Origin: Caballeronia mineralivorans PML1(12)
Lineage (GTDB): Bacteria; Pseudomonadota; Gammaproteobacteria; Burkholderiales; Burkholderiaceae
Reading direction: 5' to 3'
Length of the DNA stretch: 64,000 nt
NCBI RefSeq assembly: GCF_001028175.1
Contig: NZ_AEJF01000173.1
Coordinates: 1 to 64,000 of the forward strand
Part shown: positions 32,952 to 41,717 of the stretch, one piece after another
How the letters are laid out: each line of letters opens with the position of its first letter
Position numbering within the stretch: the first letter of the stretch is position 1
Notes under the pieces: model-generated
Database searches by the model: none
What the model was told of the DNA's origin: nothing
What the model saw: only the letters and a program-made list of their open reading frames with translations
Made by a program: the position numbers and the translations under genes

Positions 32952-34559
32952 ATGAAAACAATCAAGCGAGCCCTGTCGGGCGTGCTGGCGTTAAGCGGAC
33001 TCCTGTTCGCCGGCGCAGCCCTGGCGGTCAGTGACGTTCCCGGCGGTCCTGGAGTGAATGAACTCAACTTCCAGACGCCAGTGACGAAGATCGCCGAAGA
33101 GCTCTACGGCCTCCATACGTTCATGCTGATCATCTGTACGGTGATTTTCCTCGGCGTGTTCGGCGTGATGTTCTATTCCGTCCTGATGCATCGCAAGTCG
33201 AAAGGCCATAAGGCTTCGAACTTCCACGAAAGCACCACCGTCGAAATCATCTGGACCATCGTCCCGTTTGTGATCGTCGTGCTGATGGCGCTGCCGGCCA
33301 CCAAGGCCGTGGTTGCCATGAAAGACACCACCAACGCTGATCTGACCGTGAAAGTGACCGGTTATCAGTGGAAGTGGGGTTATGACTACGTGAAGGGGCC
33401 GGGCGAAGGCATCAACTTCCTGTCCACGCTGTCCACGCCGCGTAGCCAGGTAAATGGCCAGGAGCCCATTGGCGAGCTGTATCTGCAAGAAGTCGACAAC
33501 CCGCTCGTGGTTCCGGTCGACAAGAAAATCCGCATCATCACCACCGCTAACGACGTCGTCCACTCGTGGTACGTCCCGGCATTCGGCGTGAAGCAGGACG
33601 CGATCCCCGGTTTCGTGCGCGACACATGGTTCAAGGCCGAGAAGACCGGCACGTTCCGCGGCTTCTGTACCGAGTTGTGCGGCAAGGAACACGCGTACAT
33701 GCCGGTCGTGGTCGAAGTACTGTCGGCTGATGACTACGCAGCATGGGTCGATGGCCAGAAGAAGAAAATGGCCGCCAGCGCGGACGATCCCAACAAGACC
33801 TACACAATGGACGAGCTGAAGGCGCGTGGCGCGCAGGTCTATACGTCCAATTGCGCGGTCTGCCACCAGCCGACCGGCAAGGGCGCGGGCCAGTTTCCGG
33901 CGCTCGATGGCAGCAAGATTGCCAATGGTCCGATTGCTGAACACGTGAGCATTGTGTTGAAGGGCAAGGGCGCGATGCCGAATTGGGGCGCGACGCTAAA
34001 CGACGTCGAGATTGCTTCGGTGATCACGTACGAACGCAATACCTGGGGCAACCATACGGGCGACATCCTGCAGCCGATGCAAGTCGCTGATGCACGTAAC
34101 GGCAAGATGCCCGCAGGTGGCGATCATCTGGCGGCAGCGGGTGCGGCGGCGGGTTCCGACGCAGCGGCGAGCGGCGCGGAAGCAGCAAGCGCTGCTCCGG
34201 CAGCGCCTGCAGCACCGGCATCGGACACTGCGGCTCAGTCGGCTTCGCTGCCAGCGAGCGTGTACTTCGAGACGGGCAAGGATGTTTTGCCCGCCGACGC
34301 GGCCAGCGCAGTCCAGGCTGCTGCCGATTACGCGAAGGCGCATCCGGACGCGAAGCTGACGTTGTCCGGTTTCACCGACGCAACCGGCTCTGCCGCCAAG
34401 AACGCGGAACTCGCGAAGGCGCGTGCGCAGGCCGTTCGCGACGCGCTGAAAGCCGCGGGTGTAGCGGAAGACCGCATTATTTTGAAGAAGCCGGAAACGA
34501 TCACGGGCGGTGCTGACGCGAGAGAAGCACGGCGTGTAGAGATTAGTCCGGCTGCCTGA
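32952..34559 (+). CDS. coxB: cytochrome c oxidase subunit II with cytochrome c and OmpA-like domains
   Basis: Subunit II receives electrons from cytochrome c. The 535-residue protein has a signal peptide (ends near LAV-SD), two membrane helices, and a cupredoxin domain with CuA ligands H204, C239, C243, H247 and M250 (FCTELCGKEHAYM). A fused cytochrome c domain follows with CAVCH at 301-305. After an Ala/Ser/Pro linker (about 380-425) comes a third domain, ASVYFETGKDVLPAD to AREARRVEIS, that matches OmpA C-terminal peptidoglycan-binding domains. I chose the ATG at 32952 after AAGGA. ctaD follows. Confidence 0.94.
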   Translation: MKTIKRALSGVLALSGLLFAGAALAVSDVPGGPGVNELNFQTPVTKIAEELYGLHTFMLIICTVIFLGVFGVMFYSVLMHRKSKGHKASNFHESTTVEIIWTIVPFVIVVLMALPATKAVVAMKDTTNADLTVKVTGYQWKWGYDYVKGPGEGINFLSTLSTPRSQVNGQEPIGELYLQEVDNPLVVPVDKKIRIITTANDVVHSWYVPAFGVKQDAIPGFVRDTWFKAEKTGTFRGFCTELCGKEHAYMPVVVEVLSADDYAAWVDGQKKKMAASADDPNKTYTMDELKARGAQVYTSNCAVCHQPTGKGAGQFPALDGSKIANGPIAEHVSIVLKGKGAMPNWGATLNDVEIASVITYERNTWGNHTGDILQPMQVADARNGKMPAGGDHLAAAGAAAGSDAAASGAEAASAAPAAPAAPASDTAAQSASLPASVYFETGKDVLPADAASAVQAAADYAKAHPDAKLTLSGFTDATGSAAKNAELAKARAQAVRDALKAAGVAEDRIILKKPETITGGADAREARRVEISPAA

Positions 34560-34645
34560 CGTACCCGGTTCGTCCAGTTTCTTTCTGAAAGGAAGCTGGC
34601 GTAGCGTAACGCCAAGTGCCGCAGTATTCGCTTTAGGAGATTGTC

Positions 34646-36265
34646 ATGTCTAGCATCGGACACGATGTAACCGCGGGCCACGAACATGGTCACGCTCACG
34701 ACGAGCACGCGCACGAACTGCCGTACGGCTGGCGTCGCTGGCTGTTCGCGACGAACCACAAGGACATCGGTACCTTGTACCTGTTGTTCTCGTTCATCAT
34801 GTTCCTCTCCGGGGGCGTGATGGCGCTGATGATCCGCGCCGAGCTCTTCGAGCCGGGCCTGCAGATCATGCGTCCCGAGTTCTTCAACCAGTTGACCACC
34901 ATGCACGGCCTGATCATGGTGTTCGGCGCGATCATGCCGGCGTTCGTGGGTTTTGCGAACTGGATGATTCCGCTGCAGATCGGCGCCTCGGACATGGCCT
35001 TCGCACGGATGAACAACTTCAGCTTCTGGCTGCTGCCGGTGGCCGCCATCCTGCTGATCACGTCGTTCTTCGTTCCCGGCGGCGCGACCGCTGCGGGCTG
35101 GACGCTGTACGCACCGCTCTCCACGCAGATGGGCCCGGGCATGGACTTCGCGATTTTCGCGATCCACTTGATGGGCGCGTCGTCGATCATGGGCGGTATC
35201 AACATCGTTGTGACGATCCTGAACTTGCGCGCGCCCGGCATGACGCTGATGAAGATGCCGATGTTCGTCTGGACCTGGCTGATCACCGCTTACCTGCTGA
35301 TTGCCGTGATGCCGGTGCTGGCAGGCGCGATCACCATGGTGCTGTTCGATCGCCACTTCGGCACGTCGTTCTTCAACGCAGCGGGCGGCGGCGACCCAGT
35401 GATGTACCAGCATATCTTCTGGTTCTTCGGGCATCCCGAGGTGTACATCATGATCTTGCCGGCGTTCGGGATCGTGTCGCAGGTGATTCCGGCGTTCTCG
35501 CGCAAGCCGCTGTTCGGCTATAGCTCGATGGTGTATGCCACTTCGTCCATCGCGATTCTCTCGTTCATGGTCTGGGCGCACCACATGTTCGCCACCGGCA
35601 TGCCGGTGACGGGCCAGCTCTTCTTCATGTACGCGACCATGCTGATCGCGGTGCCCACGGGCGTGAAGGTGTTCAACTGGGTCGCCACCATGTGGCGCGG
35701 TTCGTTGACCTTCGAGACGCCCATGCTGTTCGCCATCGGCTTCCTGTTCGTGTTCACCATGGGCGGGTTCACGGGCCTGATCCTCTCCATGGCGCCGCTC
35801 GATATCCAGATGCACGGGACTTATTACGTGGTGGCGCACTTCCACTACGTGCTGGTGGCGGGCTCGCTCTTTGCGCTCTTCTCCGGCTGGTATTACTGGG
35901 CGCCGAAGTGGACGGGCTGGATGTATAACGAGACGCGCGGCAAGATCCACTTCTGGGCGTCGATGATCTTCTTCAACATCACGTTCTTCCCGATGCACTT
36001 CCTGGGCCTCGCCGGTATGCCGCGTCGTTATGCGGATTACCCGGCGCAGTTCACGGACTTTAACCAGATTGCGACGATCGGCGCGTTTGGTTTCGGTCTG
36101 GCGCAGGTGTACTTCCTGTTCGCGGTGGCGCTGCCGGCGTATCGCGGCGGCGGCGAGTTGGTTAAGGCCGACGACAAGCCGTGGGACGGCGCCGAAGGTC
36201 TGGAATGGACCGTGCCGAGCCCGGCTCCGTTCCACACGTTCGAACAGCCGCCGCACGTGGAATAA
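34646..36265 (+). CDS. ctaD: cytochrome c oxidase subunit I
   Basis: The catalytic heme a/heme a3-CuB subunit, 539 residues with 12 helices. Seen are heme a ligand region TTMHGLIMVFGAIMP, the His-Tyr crosslink HPEVYIMILPAFGIVS, the CuB histidines in WAHHMFATGMP, and the heme ligands in GTYYVVAHFHYVLVAGS. The N-terminus is His-rich (HEHGHAHDEHAHELPYGWRRW). It sits between coxB and the assembly genes. Confidence 0.97.
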   Translation: MSSIGHDVTAGHEHGHAHDEHAHELPYGWRRWLFATNHKDIGTLYLLFSFIMFLSGGVMALMIRAELFEPGLQIMRPEFFNQLTTMHGLIMVFGAIMPAFVGFANWMIPLQIGASDMAFARMNNFSFWLLPVAAILLITSFFVPGGATAAGWTLYAPLSTQMGPGMDFAIFAIHLMGASSIMGGINIVVTILNLRAPGMTLMKMPMFVWTWLITAYLLIAVMPVLAGAITMVLFDRHFGTSFFNAAGGGDPVMYQHIFWFFGHPEVYIMILPAFGIVSQVIPAFSRKPLFGYSSMVYATSSIAILSFMVWAHHMFATGMPVTGQLFFMYATMLIAVPTGVKVFNWVATMWRGSLTFETPMLFAIGFLFVFTMGGFTGLILSMAPLDIQMHGTYYVVAHFHYVLVAGSLFALFSGWYYWAPKWTGWMYNETRGKIHFWASMIFFNITFFPMHFLGLAGMPRRYADYPAQFTDFNQIATIGAFGFGLAQVYFLFAVALPAYRGGGELVKADDKPWDGAEGLEWTVPSPAPFHTFEQPPHVE

Positions 36266-36382
36266 ACGCGCGTGGAATGAACTCAGGCAGCGCGTGCCGT
36301 CGTTGGATGTTGCAAAACGGGACGTGCGCCACGCAGGACAATGACAGCGAAGCGCATGACTAGCGGAATAAAGCCTGAACGC

Positions 36383-36523
36383 ATGACCCGGAATTCACAG
36401 AAGCAACGCACGCCCGCGGAAGTTCGCGCGGGCAACAAGCGGCTCGGCCTGATCCTGCTGGCAGTAGCCGCGGTGTTTTTTCTGGCGGTAGTCGTCGATC
36501 AGTACGTGCGCTCAAGAGGTTAA
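36383..36523 (+). CDS. cytochrome oxidase small assembly protein
   Basis: A 46-residue single-helix protein: MTRNSQKQRTPAEVRAGNKR followed by a helix (LILLAVAAVFFLAVVVDQYV). Small proteins of this pattern sit between ctaD and ctaG throughout Burkholderiales. The frame also allows starts at 36341 (with AGGA just upstream) or 36356; I prefer 36383 on family length. ctaG begins 6 bases after its stop. Confidence 0.7.
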   Translation: MTRNSQKQRTPAEVRAGNKRLGLILLAVAAVFFLAVVVDQYVRSRG

Positions 36524-36528
36524 GGAAG

Positions 36529-37101
36529 GTGTCGAGGCCTCAGGAGATCAAGGAAGACCGCGCGTTCAACCGCTCGATGATGCTCAAGCTGATTGTCGTG
36601 GCGGTGGCCATGTTTGGTTTCGGTTTTGCGCTCGTGCCCATGTACCGCGCGATTTGCTCGATTACCGGCATCAACAATCTGGTGCAGCGCGATGTAGGCG
36701 CGCGCGAGGCGAAGAACACGCAGGTCGATACGAGCCGCACGATTTCCATCGAATTCGATGCCAATGCGCGCGGCCCGTTGCAGTTCAAGCCGGAACAGAA
36801 CACGCTTGACGTGCATCCGGGCGAAGTGATGACGGTGATGTACGAGGTGACCAACCAGCAAGGCCGCACGGTGCAGGCGCAAGCCATTCCGAGCTACGCG
36901 CCGATGCAGGCCACCGAGTACTTCAAGAAGATTGAGTGTTTTTGTTTTACGCAGCAAACGTTGAAGCCGAACGAGACACGGCGCATGCCCGTCGTGTTCG
37001 TGGTGGATCCGAAGCTGCCGAAGGATGTGAAAACGATCACGTTGTCGTACACGTTCTTTGAGTTGAGCACGCCTGCGTCGGTTTCGCGAAGCGGCATTTA
37101 G
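36529..37101 (+). CDS. ctaG: cytochrome c oxidase assembly protein CtaG/Cox11
   Basis: CtaG delivers copper to the CuB centre of subunit I. The 190-residue protein has one N-terminal helix (MLKLIVVAVAMFGFGFALVPMY), then the periplasmic domain with YRAICSITGINN, the copper-binding pair in ECFCFTQQTL, and PVVFVVDP and ITLSYTFF strands. It starts with GTG just after the small assembly gene. Confidence 0.94.
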   Translation: MSRPQEIKEDRAFNRSMMLKLIVVAVAMFGFGFALVPMYRAICSITGINNLVQRDVGAREAKNTQVDTSRTISIEFDANARGPLQFKPEQNTLDVHPGEVMTVMYEVTNQQGRTVQAQAIPSYAPMQATEYFKKIECFCFTQQTLKPNETRRMPVVFVVDPKLPKDVKTITLSYTFFELSTPASVSRSGI

Positions 37102-37170
37102 TAAGGCTGCGCCCGTAGCAAACATGCGCGGCTGCAGTTCATAAGCTGCTCCAGGCGGCGGAGACGCAAG

Positions 37171-37377
37171 ATGGTTGAAACACAAAAGCCGGCGCCGAAG
37201 AGCAGTTTTCTCCGGTTGCTGAAGGCGGTTTTCTGGTCGTTCTTCGGCGTGCGCCGTCGCCGGGATCTGGAAAGCGATGCCACGCTGAATCCGCTGCATC
37301 TGATCGCGGCCGGGATTATCGGGGCGGCGCTGTTTATCGTCGTGTTGCTGGTGGTGGTGCGGGCGGTGGTGGGATAA
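37171..37377 (+). CDS. DUF2970 family small membrane protein
   Basis: The 68-residue protein has the DUF2970 pattern: LLKAVFWSFFGVRRRRDLE then a single C-terminal helix (LIAAGIIGAALFIVVLLVVV). The family accompanies cytochrome oxidase operons of beta-proteobacteria. Function unknown. Confidence 0.82.
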   Translation: MVETQKPAPKSSFLRLLKAVFWSFFGVRRRRDLESDATLNPLHLIAAGIIGAALFIVVLLVVVRAVVG

Positions 37378-37465
37378 AGCCAGTGGTGTCGCGGCAGACG
37401 GATCGAGCTGCGGCGCCGGTGGCAGCAAAAAATTCAAGCAACTGGATCGAAGTGGAGAATCAATA

Positions 37466-38323
37466 ATGAGCGGTCAAAACGAAAGCACATACTATTTCGT
37501 CCCGCACCCGTCGAGACATCCGATCATGGCCGCCACCGGCCTTTTGATCGCGATGGCTTCGCTGGCGTCGTGGGTCAATGGTGAATCGTGGGCGCCGATC
37601 ACGTTTGTCATCGGCCTGCTTTGGCTGCTGTACACGCTGTGGCACTGGTTCGGCGACTCCATCGGGGAATCCGAAGGCGGGATGTACGGCAAGAACGTGG
37701 ATTTGTCGTACCGATGGAGCATGAGCTGGTTCATCTTCTCCGAAGTGATGTTCTTCGCGGCGTTCTTCGGTGCGTTGTTCTACGCACGCCAGATTGCGCT
37801 GCATGAACTGGGCAGCCTCGATTACAAGTTGATCTGGCCGGACTTCAGCGCCGTGTGGCCGAACAACGGTCCCGCCGCGCTTGTGCCGCACTTTCGTTCC
37901 ATGACGCCGTGGCCGCTGCCGACGATCAACACCGCGCTGCTGCTGAGTTCGGGCGCGACGCTGACGGTCGCTCACCATGCGCTGCGCGAGAATCATCGGA
38001 ACAAAACGATTATCTGGCTGGGCGCGACCATTCTGCTCGGCCTATGCTTCCTGTTCTGCCAGGGCTACGAATATTTCCACGCATACAACGAACTGAACCT
38101 GACGCTGGCTTCAGGCGTGTACGGTTCCACGTTTTTCCTGTTGACGGGCTTTCACGGTTTCCACGTGTTCCTGGGCGGCACGATGCTCACCGTCGTTCTC
38201 GTGCGTGTGATCCGCGGGCACTTCACGGCGGAGCATCATTTCGCGTTCGAAGGCGCCGCGTGGTACTGGCACTTTGTGGACGTGGTGTGGCTCGGGTTGT
38301 ACGTGGTCGTGTACTGGTTGTAA
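37466..38323 (+). CDS. ctaE: cytochrome c oxidase subunit III
   Basis: The 285-residue subunit has seven helices with the family motifs FVPHPSRHPI, EVMFFAAFFGALFYAR, TLTVAHHALRE, GFHGFHVFLGG and the ending EGAAWYWHFVDVVWLGLYVVVYW. It completes the three-subunit core of the aa3-type oxidase. A terminator follows about 90 bases later. Confidence 0.96.
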   Translation: MSGQNESTYYFVPHPSRHPIMAATGLLIAMASLASWVNGESWAPITFVIGLLWLLYTLWHWFGDSIGESEGGMYGKNVDLSYRWSMSWFIFSEVMFFAAFFGALFYARQIALHELGSLDYKLIWPDFSAVWPNNGPAALVPHFRSMTPWPLPTINTALLLSSGATLTVAHHALRENHRNKTIIWLGATILLGLCFLFCQGYEYFHAYNELNLTLASGVYGSTFFLLTGFHGFHVFLGGTMLTVVLVRVIRGHFTAEHHFAFEGAAWYWHFVDVVWLGLYVVVYWL

Positions 38324-38415
38324 GCGTTCAGGCTAGACGGGCGCGGCGGGTTGATCCAGCCACGTCCGGTTTGGCGGGATAGTTTGAAGTCGATTGAAAA
38401 AGATGCTTTGCAAAG

Positions 38416-38446
38416 CGCCGCCTCGACCTGACTCGGGCGGCGTTTT
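38416..38446 (+). terminator. terminator after ctaE
   Basis: CGCCGCC (38416-38422) pairs with GGCGGCG (38436-38442), with a 13-base loop, followed by TTTT. The 38324-38618 spacer contains no gene. Confidence 0.7.
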
Positions 38447-38618
38447 GCTTTTGGACGTGGCTTGGCGGGAATGCTGCTGCGGAATCGTTGAAAGTGCGTT
38501 GAAAAGTGTTTCCCGATGCGCCGTTTTGTCGCAGCGTCGAGCGCAACGGCCCGCTAGTATTTCGCGAACCTTGGCGCGGCCTGGAAGCCCAACCTCATGC
38601 GCTTCTACGCGTGCGTTC

Positions 38619-38828
38619 TCAGCGTCCGAGCGGAATCCCTGTGGACTGGATCCAGCCCATCCAGTGCGCGAACAGGATGAAGAGAAACAGTGAGATCGAC
38701 AGCCCGACGCGCATGGCAAGCGACCACACCATGCGCTTGGTCTTGCCCTTGTCGGTCATCATGAAGTACAGCGCTGAACCCAGGCTCGCGATGATGAGAA
38801 TGAATGCAATGGCAACGAATATGTGCAT
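38619..38828 (-). CDS. DUF2909 twin-helix membrane protein
   Basis: The 69-residue protein has two helices (FVAIAFILIIASLGSALYFMM and LSISLFLFILFAHWMGWI) separated by a basic loop TDKGKTKRMVW. This is the DUF2909 twin transmembrane pattern, always found next to surf1 and cox genes. It is divergent from surf1. Function unknown. Confidence 0.85.
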   Translation of the reverse strand: MHIFVAIAFILIIASLGSALYFMMTDKGKTKRMVWSLAMRVGLSISLFLFILFAHWMGWIQSTGIPLGR

Positions 38829-38927
38829 GAAAACAGCCAGTTGGCCTAAGAAGTTCGATCCTTCGATTATCGCACCGCGAGTAATGTGCCGCGTGGGCGT
38901 TCAGGTTTTCATCGGTGGACATGCGGT

Positions 38928-39671
38928 ATGAAAATTCGCTTCTGGCCGGCGCTGATCATCCTGATCGTCATGGCGCTCACCGTGCGCCTTGGCTTCTGGC
39001 AACGAGATCGCGCGCATCAGAAAGAGCAGTTGAATGCGCAGATTGTTGCGTTCGAAAACGCGCCCGTGCAACGCGTGGGCGCGTCGCCGCTTGCGTTGAA
39101 GGACATCGAGTTTCATCGCGTGCTGGCGCGTGGCACGTTCATGCCCGATCAGGTCGTTTATCTCGATAACCGGCCGTATAACGACCAGCCGGGTTTCTAC
39201 GTCGTGATGCCGCTCAAGATCGATGGCGGCGGGGTCGTGCTGGTGAATCGCGGCTGGTTGCCGCGTAATCTGGCGGATCGGACGGGTATCGAGCCGTATG
39301 ACACACCGAGCGGCGAAGTCGAGGTTGAAGGCATTGCGCGGGCGAATGCGTCGCAGGCTTTCGAACTCGGGCACGGCGGCTCCGCGGCGCGGCAAAAGAT
39401 TCGGCAGAATCTCGATGTCGCCGCGTACGCTGCCGAAACGGATTTACCGCTGCAACCGTTTGTGATCCAGCAGTTGAACAATAGCGGCGACAAGCTGGTG
39501 CGTGACTGGCCGGCGCCTACCATGGGCGTGGATACGAACTACGGCTACATGCTGCAATGGTGGGGCATGGCGCTTGCCGCGCTGGGTTTTGGACTGTACG
39601 CGGCGCGGCGCGCGGCGAAGAAAGAAAACACCGGGCAGGCTGCTCCGGAAACACTCGATGGGAAGGTTTGA
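38928..39671 (+). CDS. SURF1 family cytochrome oxidase biogenesis protein
   Basis: SURF1 helps insert heme a into subunit I. The 247-residue protein has an N-terminal helix (FWPALIILIVMALTVRLGFWQ), the internal motifs YLDNRPYNDQPGFYVVMPL and VLVNRGWLPRN, and the C-terminal helix near GYMLQWWGMALAALGFGLYA. The ATG at 38928 gives the family length; the longer frame from 38886 does not fit. Confidence 0.92.
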   Translation: MKIRFWPALIILIVMALTVRLGFWQRDRAHQKEQLNAQIVAFENAPVQRVGASPLALKDIEFHRVLARGTFMPDQVVYLDNRPYNDQPGFYVVMPLKIDGGGVVLVNRGWLPRNLADRTGIEPYDTPSGEVEVEGIARANASQAFELGHGGSAARQKIRQNLDVAAYAAETDLPLQPFVIQQLNNSGDKLVRDWPAPTMGVDTNYGYMLQWWGMALAALGFGLYAARRAAKKENTGQAAPETLDGKV

Positions 39672-39881
39672 TCCAACGGGTTCGCTCACCAAGCGATGAC
39701 CGTGCGTTTGCCCCAGGCGGGCGTACTCGGAAGTGACAGGCAGAACGCACACTCGATCGAAAACCGAGTCCGACAGGCCGCCATGAAGCGGCCACGAAGC
39801 AGGCGCGACACACTTGAATGATTGCATCGCGTGGAAATGAAGTACGCGATGCCGCACACGAATAGAGGCAACATTTTGTCC

Positions 39882-40538
39882 ATGCAAACTCCCCGACCTT
39901 CGCCGTCCGCCGTCCACAAGGCGCGTGCCCAGCAGCAGGAACGCACCCCCGGTTCATGGAACAAGGGACGCTGGATGCTGGTCCTGCTCGCGGCTGTTTG
40001 CGCGGCGCCGGTGATCGCGTCGTATCTGATGTACTACGTGGTCAAGCCGGCCGGCGGCACCACGAGCTATGGCGCGCTGATCGAGCCGCAACGCCCTATC
40101 CCTGAGCAAATGGTCGTCACCGACGAACAAGGCAAGTCGATGCCGCTCACCGCCATGCGCGGCAAATGGCTGATGGTCACGGTCAACGGCAGCGACTGCA
40201 ACGAGCAATGCGTGACGCGCCTGTTCTTCATGCGGCAAGTGCGCGCGCTGCAATCGGCGGAGCGCGAACGCGTGGTCGACGTCTGGCTACGCACCGACGA
40301 CAAACCCGTCTCGAGCGTGATTCGCACGGCTTATCCGCAGCCGGACACGCGCATGCTGGTCGCCGACCCCGCAGCCGTGGCTGCTTGGCTGCCGGCGGGC
40401 GCCGATTCGCAACTCACCGATCACATCTTCCTCGTCGATCCCAACGGCAACCTCATGATGCGTTTCCCGAAGAATCCGGAGCCGGAGAAGATCAAGGCGG
40501 ATCTGGCGAAGCTGCTGAAGTGGTCACGTATCGGTTGA
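39882..40538 (+). CDS. SCO-like membrane protein of the oxidase cluster
   Basis: The 218-residue protein has one helix (WMLVLLAAVCAAPVIASYLMYY) and a periplasmic thioredoxin-like domain. In place of the SCO CPxxC it has SDCNEQCVTRLFF, keeping a CxxxC pair, and later HIFLVDPNGNLMMRFP, which parallels the SCO C-terminal strand. It may act in copper or thiol handling for the oxidase. The start is uncertain: ATG 39882 is chosen by homology to the genus form, but no good Shine-Dalgarno is near. ctaA follows. Confidence 0.75.
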   Translation: MQTPRPSPSAVHKARAQQQERTPGSWNKGRWMLVLLAAVCAAPVIASYLMYYVVKPAGGTTSYGALIEPQRPIPEQMVVTDEQGKSMPLTAMRGKWLMVTVNGSDCNEQCVTRLFFMRQVRALQSAERERVVDVWLRTDDKPVSSVIRTAYPQPDTRMLVADPAAVAAWLPAGADSQLTDHIFLVDPNGNLMMRFPKNPEPEKIKADLAKLLKWSRIG

Positions 40539-40562
40539 GCATGAGTTGAGGACAGCGCGCGC

Positions 40563-41711
40563 ATGACTTACGTTTTACAACTCGGATTGATCGGCATCTG
40601 CATTGCGTTATTGCCGCTTTCGTACGTGTGGGTGAAAGCCGACGACAACAAGTTTCGCAAGCTCGTCTGGCTAACCACGTTCTTGACGCTGGATCTGGTG
40701 ATGTTCGGCGGTTTTACGCGGCTCACGGATTCCGGCCTCGGTTGTCCCGACTGGCCGGGTTGTTACGGCACCTCGTCGCCGTTTATCGCGCATGCGGCCA
40801 TTACCGCTGCCCATCAGGCGATGCCGACGGGACCGGTGAGTATCGGCAAGGCGTGGATTGAAATGATTCACCGCTACTTCGCGATGGCGATCGGCGTACT
40901 GATCATCGCGCAGGTGCTGATCGCGTGGACGGCGCGTTTCAAGCGACGGCCGCTGCACGTCTCGCCGTGGTGGCCGACGGCGATCCTGATGCTGATCGTG
41001 GTTCAAGGTGCGTTCGGCGCCTGGACGGTCACGATGAAGCTGCAGCCAGTGATTGTCACCACCCATCTGTTGCTCGGTCTGGCGCTGCTCGGTTCGCTCG
41101 GTTGGCTGGCCGCGCGCCAGACGCCGATTCCCGCCATCGATCCCGCCGCCGCCCGCTGGCTGCCCGCGGCGCTCGTCGGATTGTTGCTGCTGGTGTTCCA
41201 GATCGCGCTGGGCGGCTGGGTCAGCACGAACTACGCGGTACTCGCCTGCACGGACTTTCCGCTGTGCAACGGCGCCTGGATCCCGCCGATGAACTTCGAA
41301 CACGGCTTCCACCTGTGGCGCGCGCTAGGCATGACGGGCGACGGCGATGTCATTTCACAGGACGCACTGGTCGCGATTCACTGGACGCACCGAACGTTTG
41401 CGCTAGTCGTGGTGCTGTACGTGCTGTGGCTCGCGGCGAAACTGCGTCGATTTGAGTCATTGAGAAAACCCGCTAACGGCATCATGCTCGTGATCGTTAT
41501 CCAGTTTCTGACGGGACTGTCCAACATCCTGCTGCAGTGGCCGCTGCCCATTGCCGTAGCGCACAACGGCGGGGCGGCCATCCTTTTGCTGTTGCTCGTT
41601 ATGGTAAACTTTCGAATCTCCTCCAGCCGTCCCGGCCACACCGTGGGGTCGTCTGCCACCACCGCCCCGCGCGACGCCGTTCCTGCATCACTCCCGCGCC
41701 AAGCTCCGTGA
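40563..41711 (+). CDS. ctaA: heme A synthase (COX15/CtaA)
   Basis: CtaA oxidises heme O to heme A. The 382-residue membrane protein has eight helices with the heme-ligand histidines in IEMIHRYFAMAIG, VVTTHLLLGLALLG, AIHWTHRTFALVV and the last AVAHNGGAAILL. GGFTRLTDSGLGCPDWPGC carries the conserved cysteine loop. ctaB starts 6 bases after its stop. Confidence 0.95.
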   Translation: MTYVLQLGLIGICIALLPLSYVWVKADDNKFRKLVWLTTFLTLDLVMFGGFTRLTDSGLGCPDWPGCYGTSSPFIAHAAITAAHQAMPTGPVSIGKAWIEMIHRYFAMAIGVLIIAQVLIAWTARFKRRPLHVSPWWPTAILMLIVVQGAFGAWTVTMKLQPVIVTTHLLLGLALLGSLGWLAARQTPIPAIDPAAARWLPAALVGLLLLVFQIALGGWVSTNYAVLACTDFPLCNGAWIPPMNFEHGFHLWRALGMTGDGDVISQDALVAIHWTHRTFALVVVLYVLWLAAKLRRFESLRKPANGIMLVIVIQFLTGLSNILLQWPLPIAVAHNGGAAILLLLLVMVNFRISSSRPGHTVGSSATTAPRDAVPASLPRQAP

Positions 41712-41717
41712 GTTTCT

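Noticed and set aside
34328..36256. 642-codon minus-strand frame opposite ctaD
   Set aside because: Its sequence is His/Arg/Glu-rich nonsense typical of an antisense frame over a membrane protein gene; ctaD on the plus strand is unambiguous.
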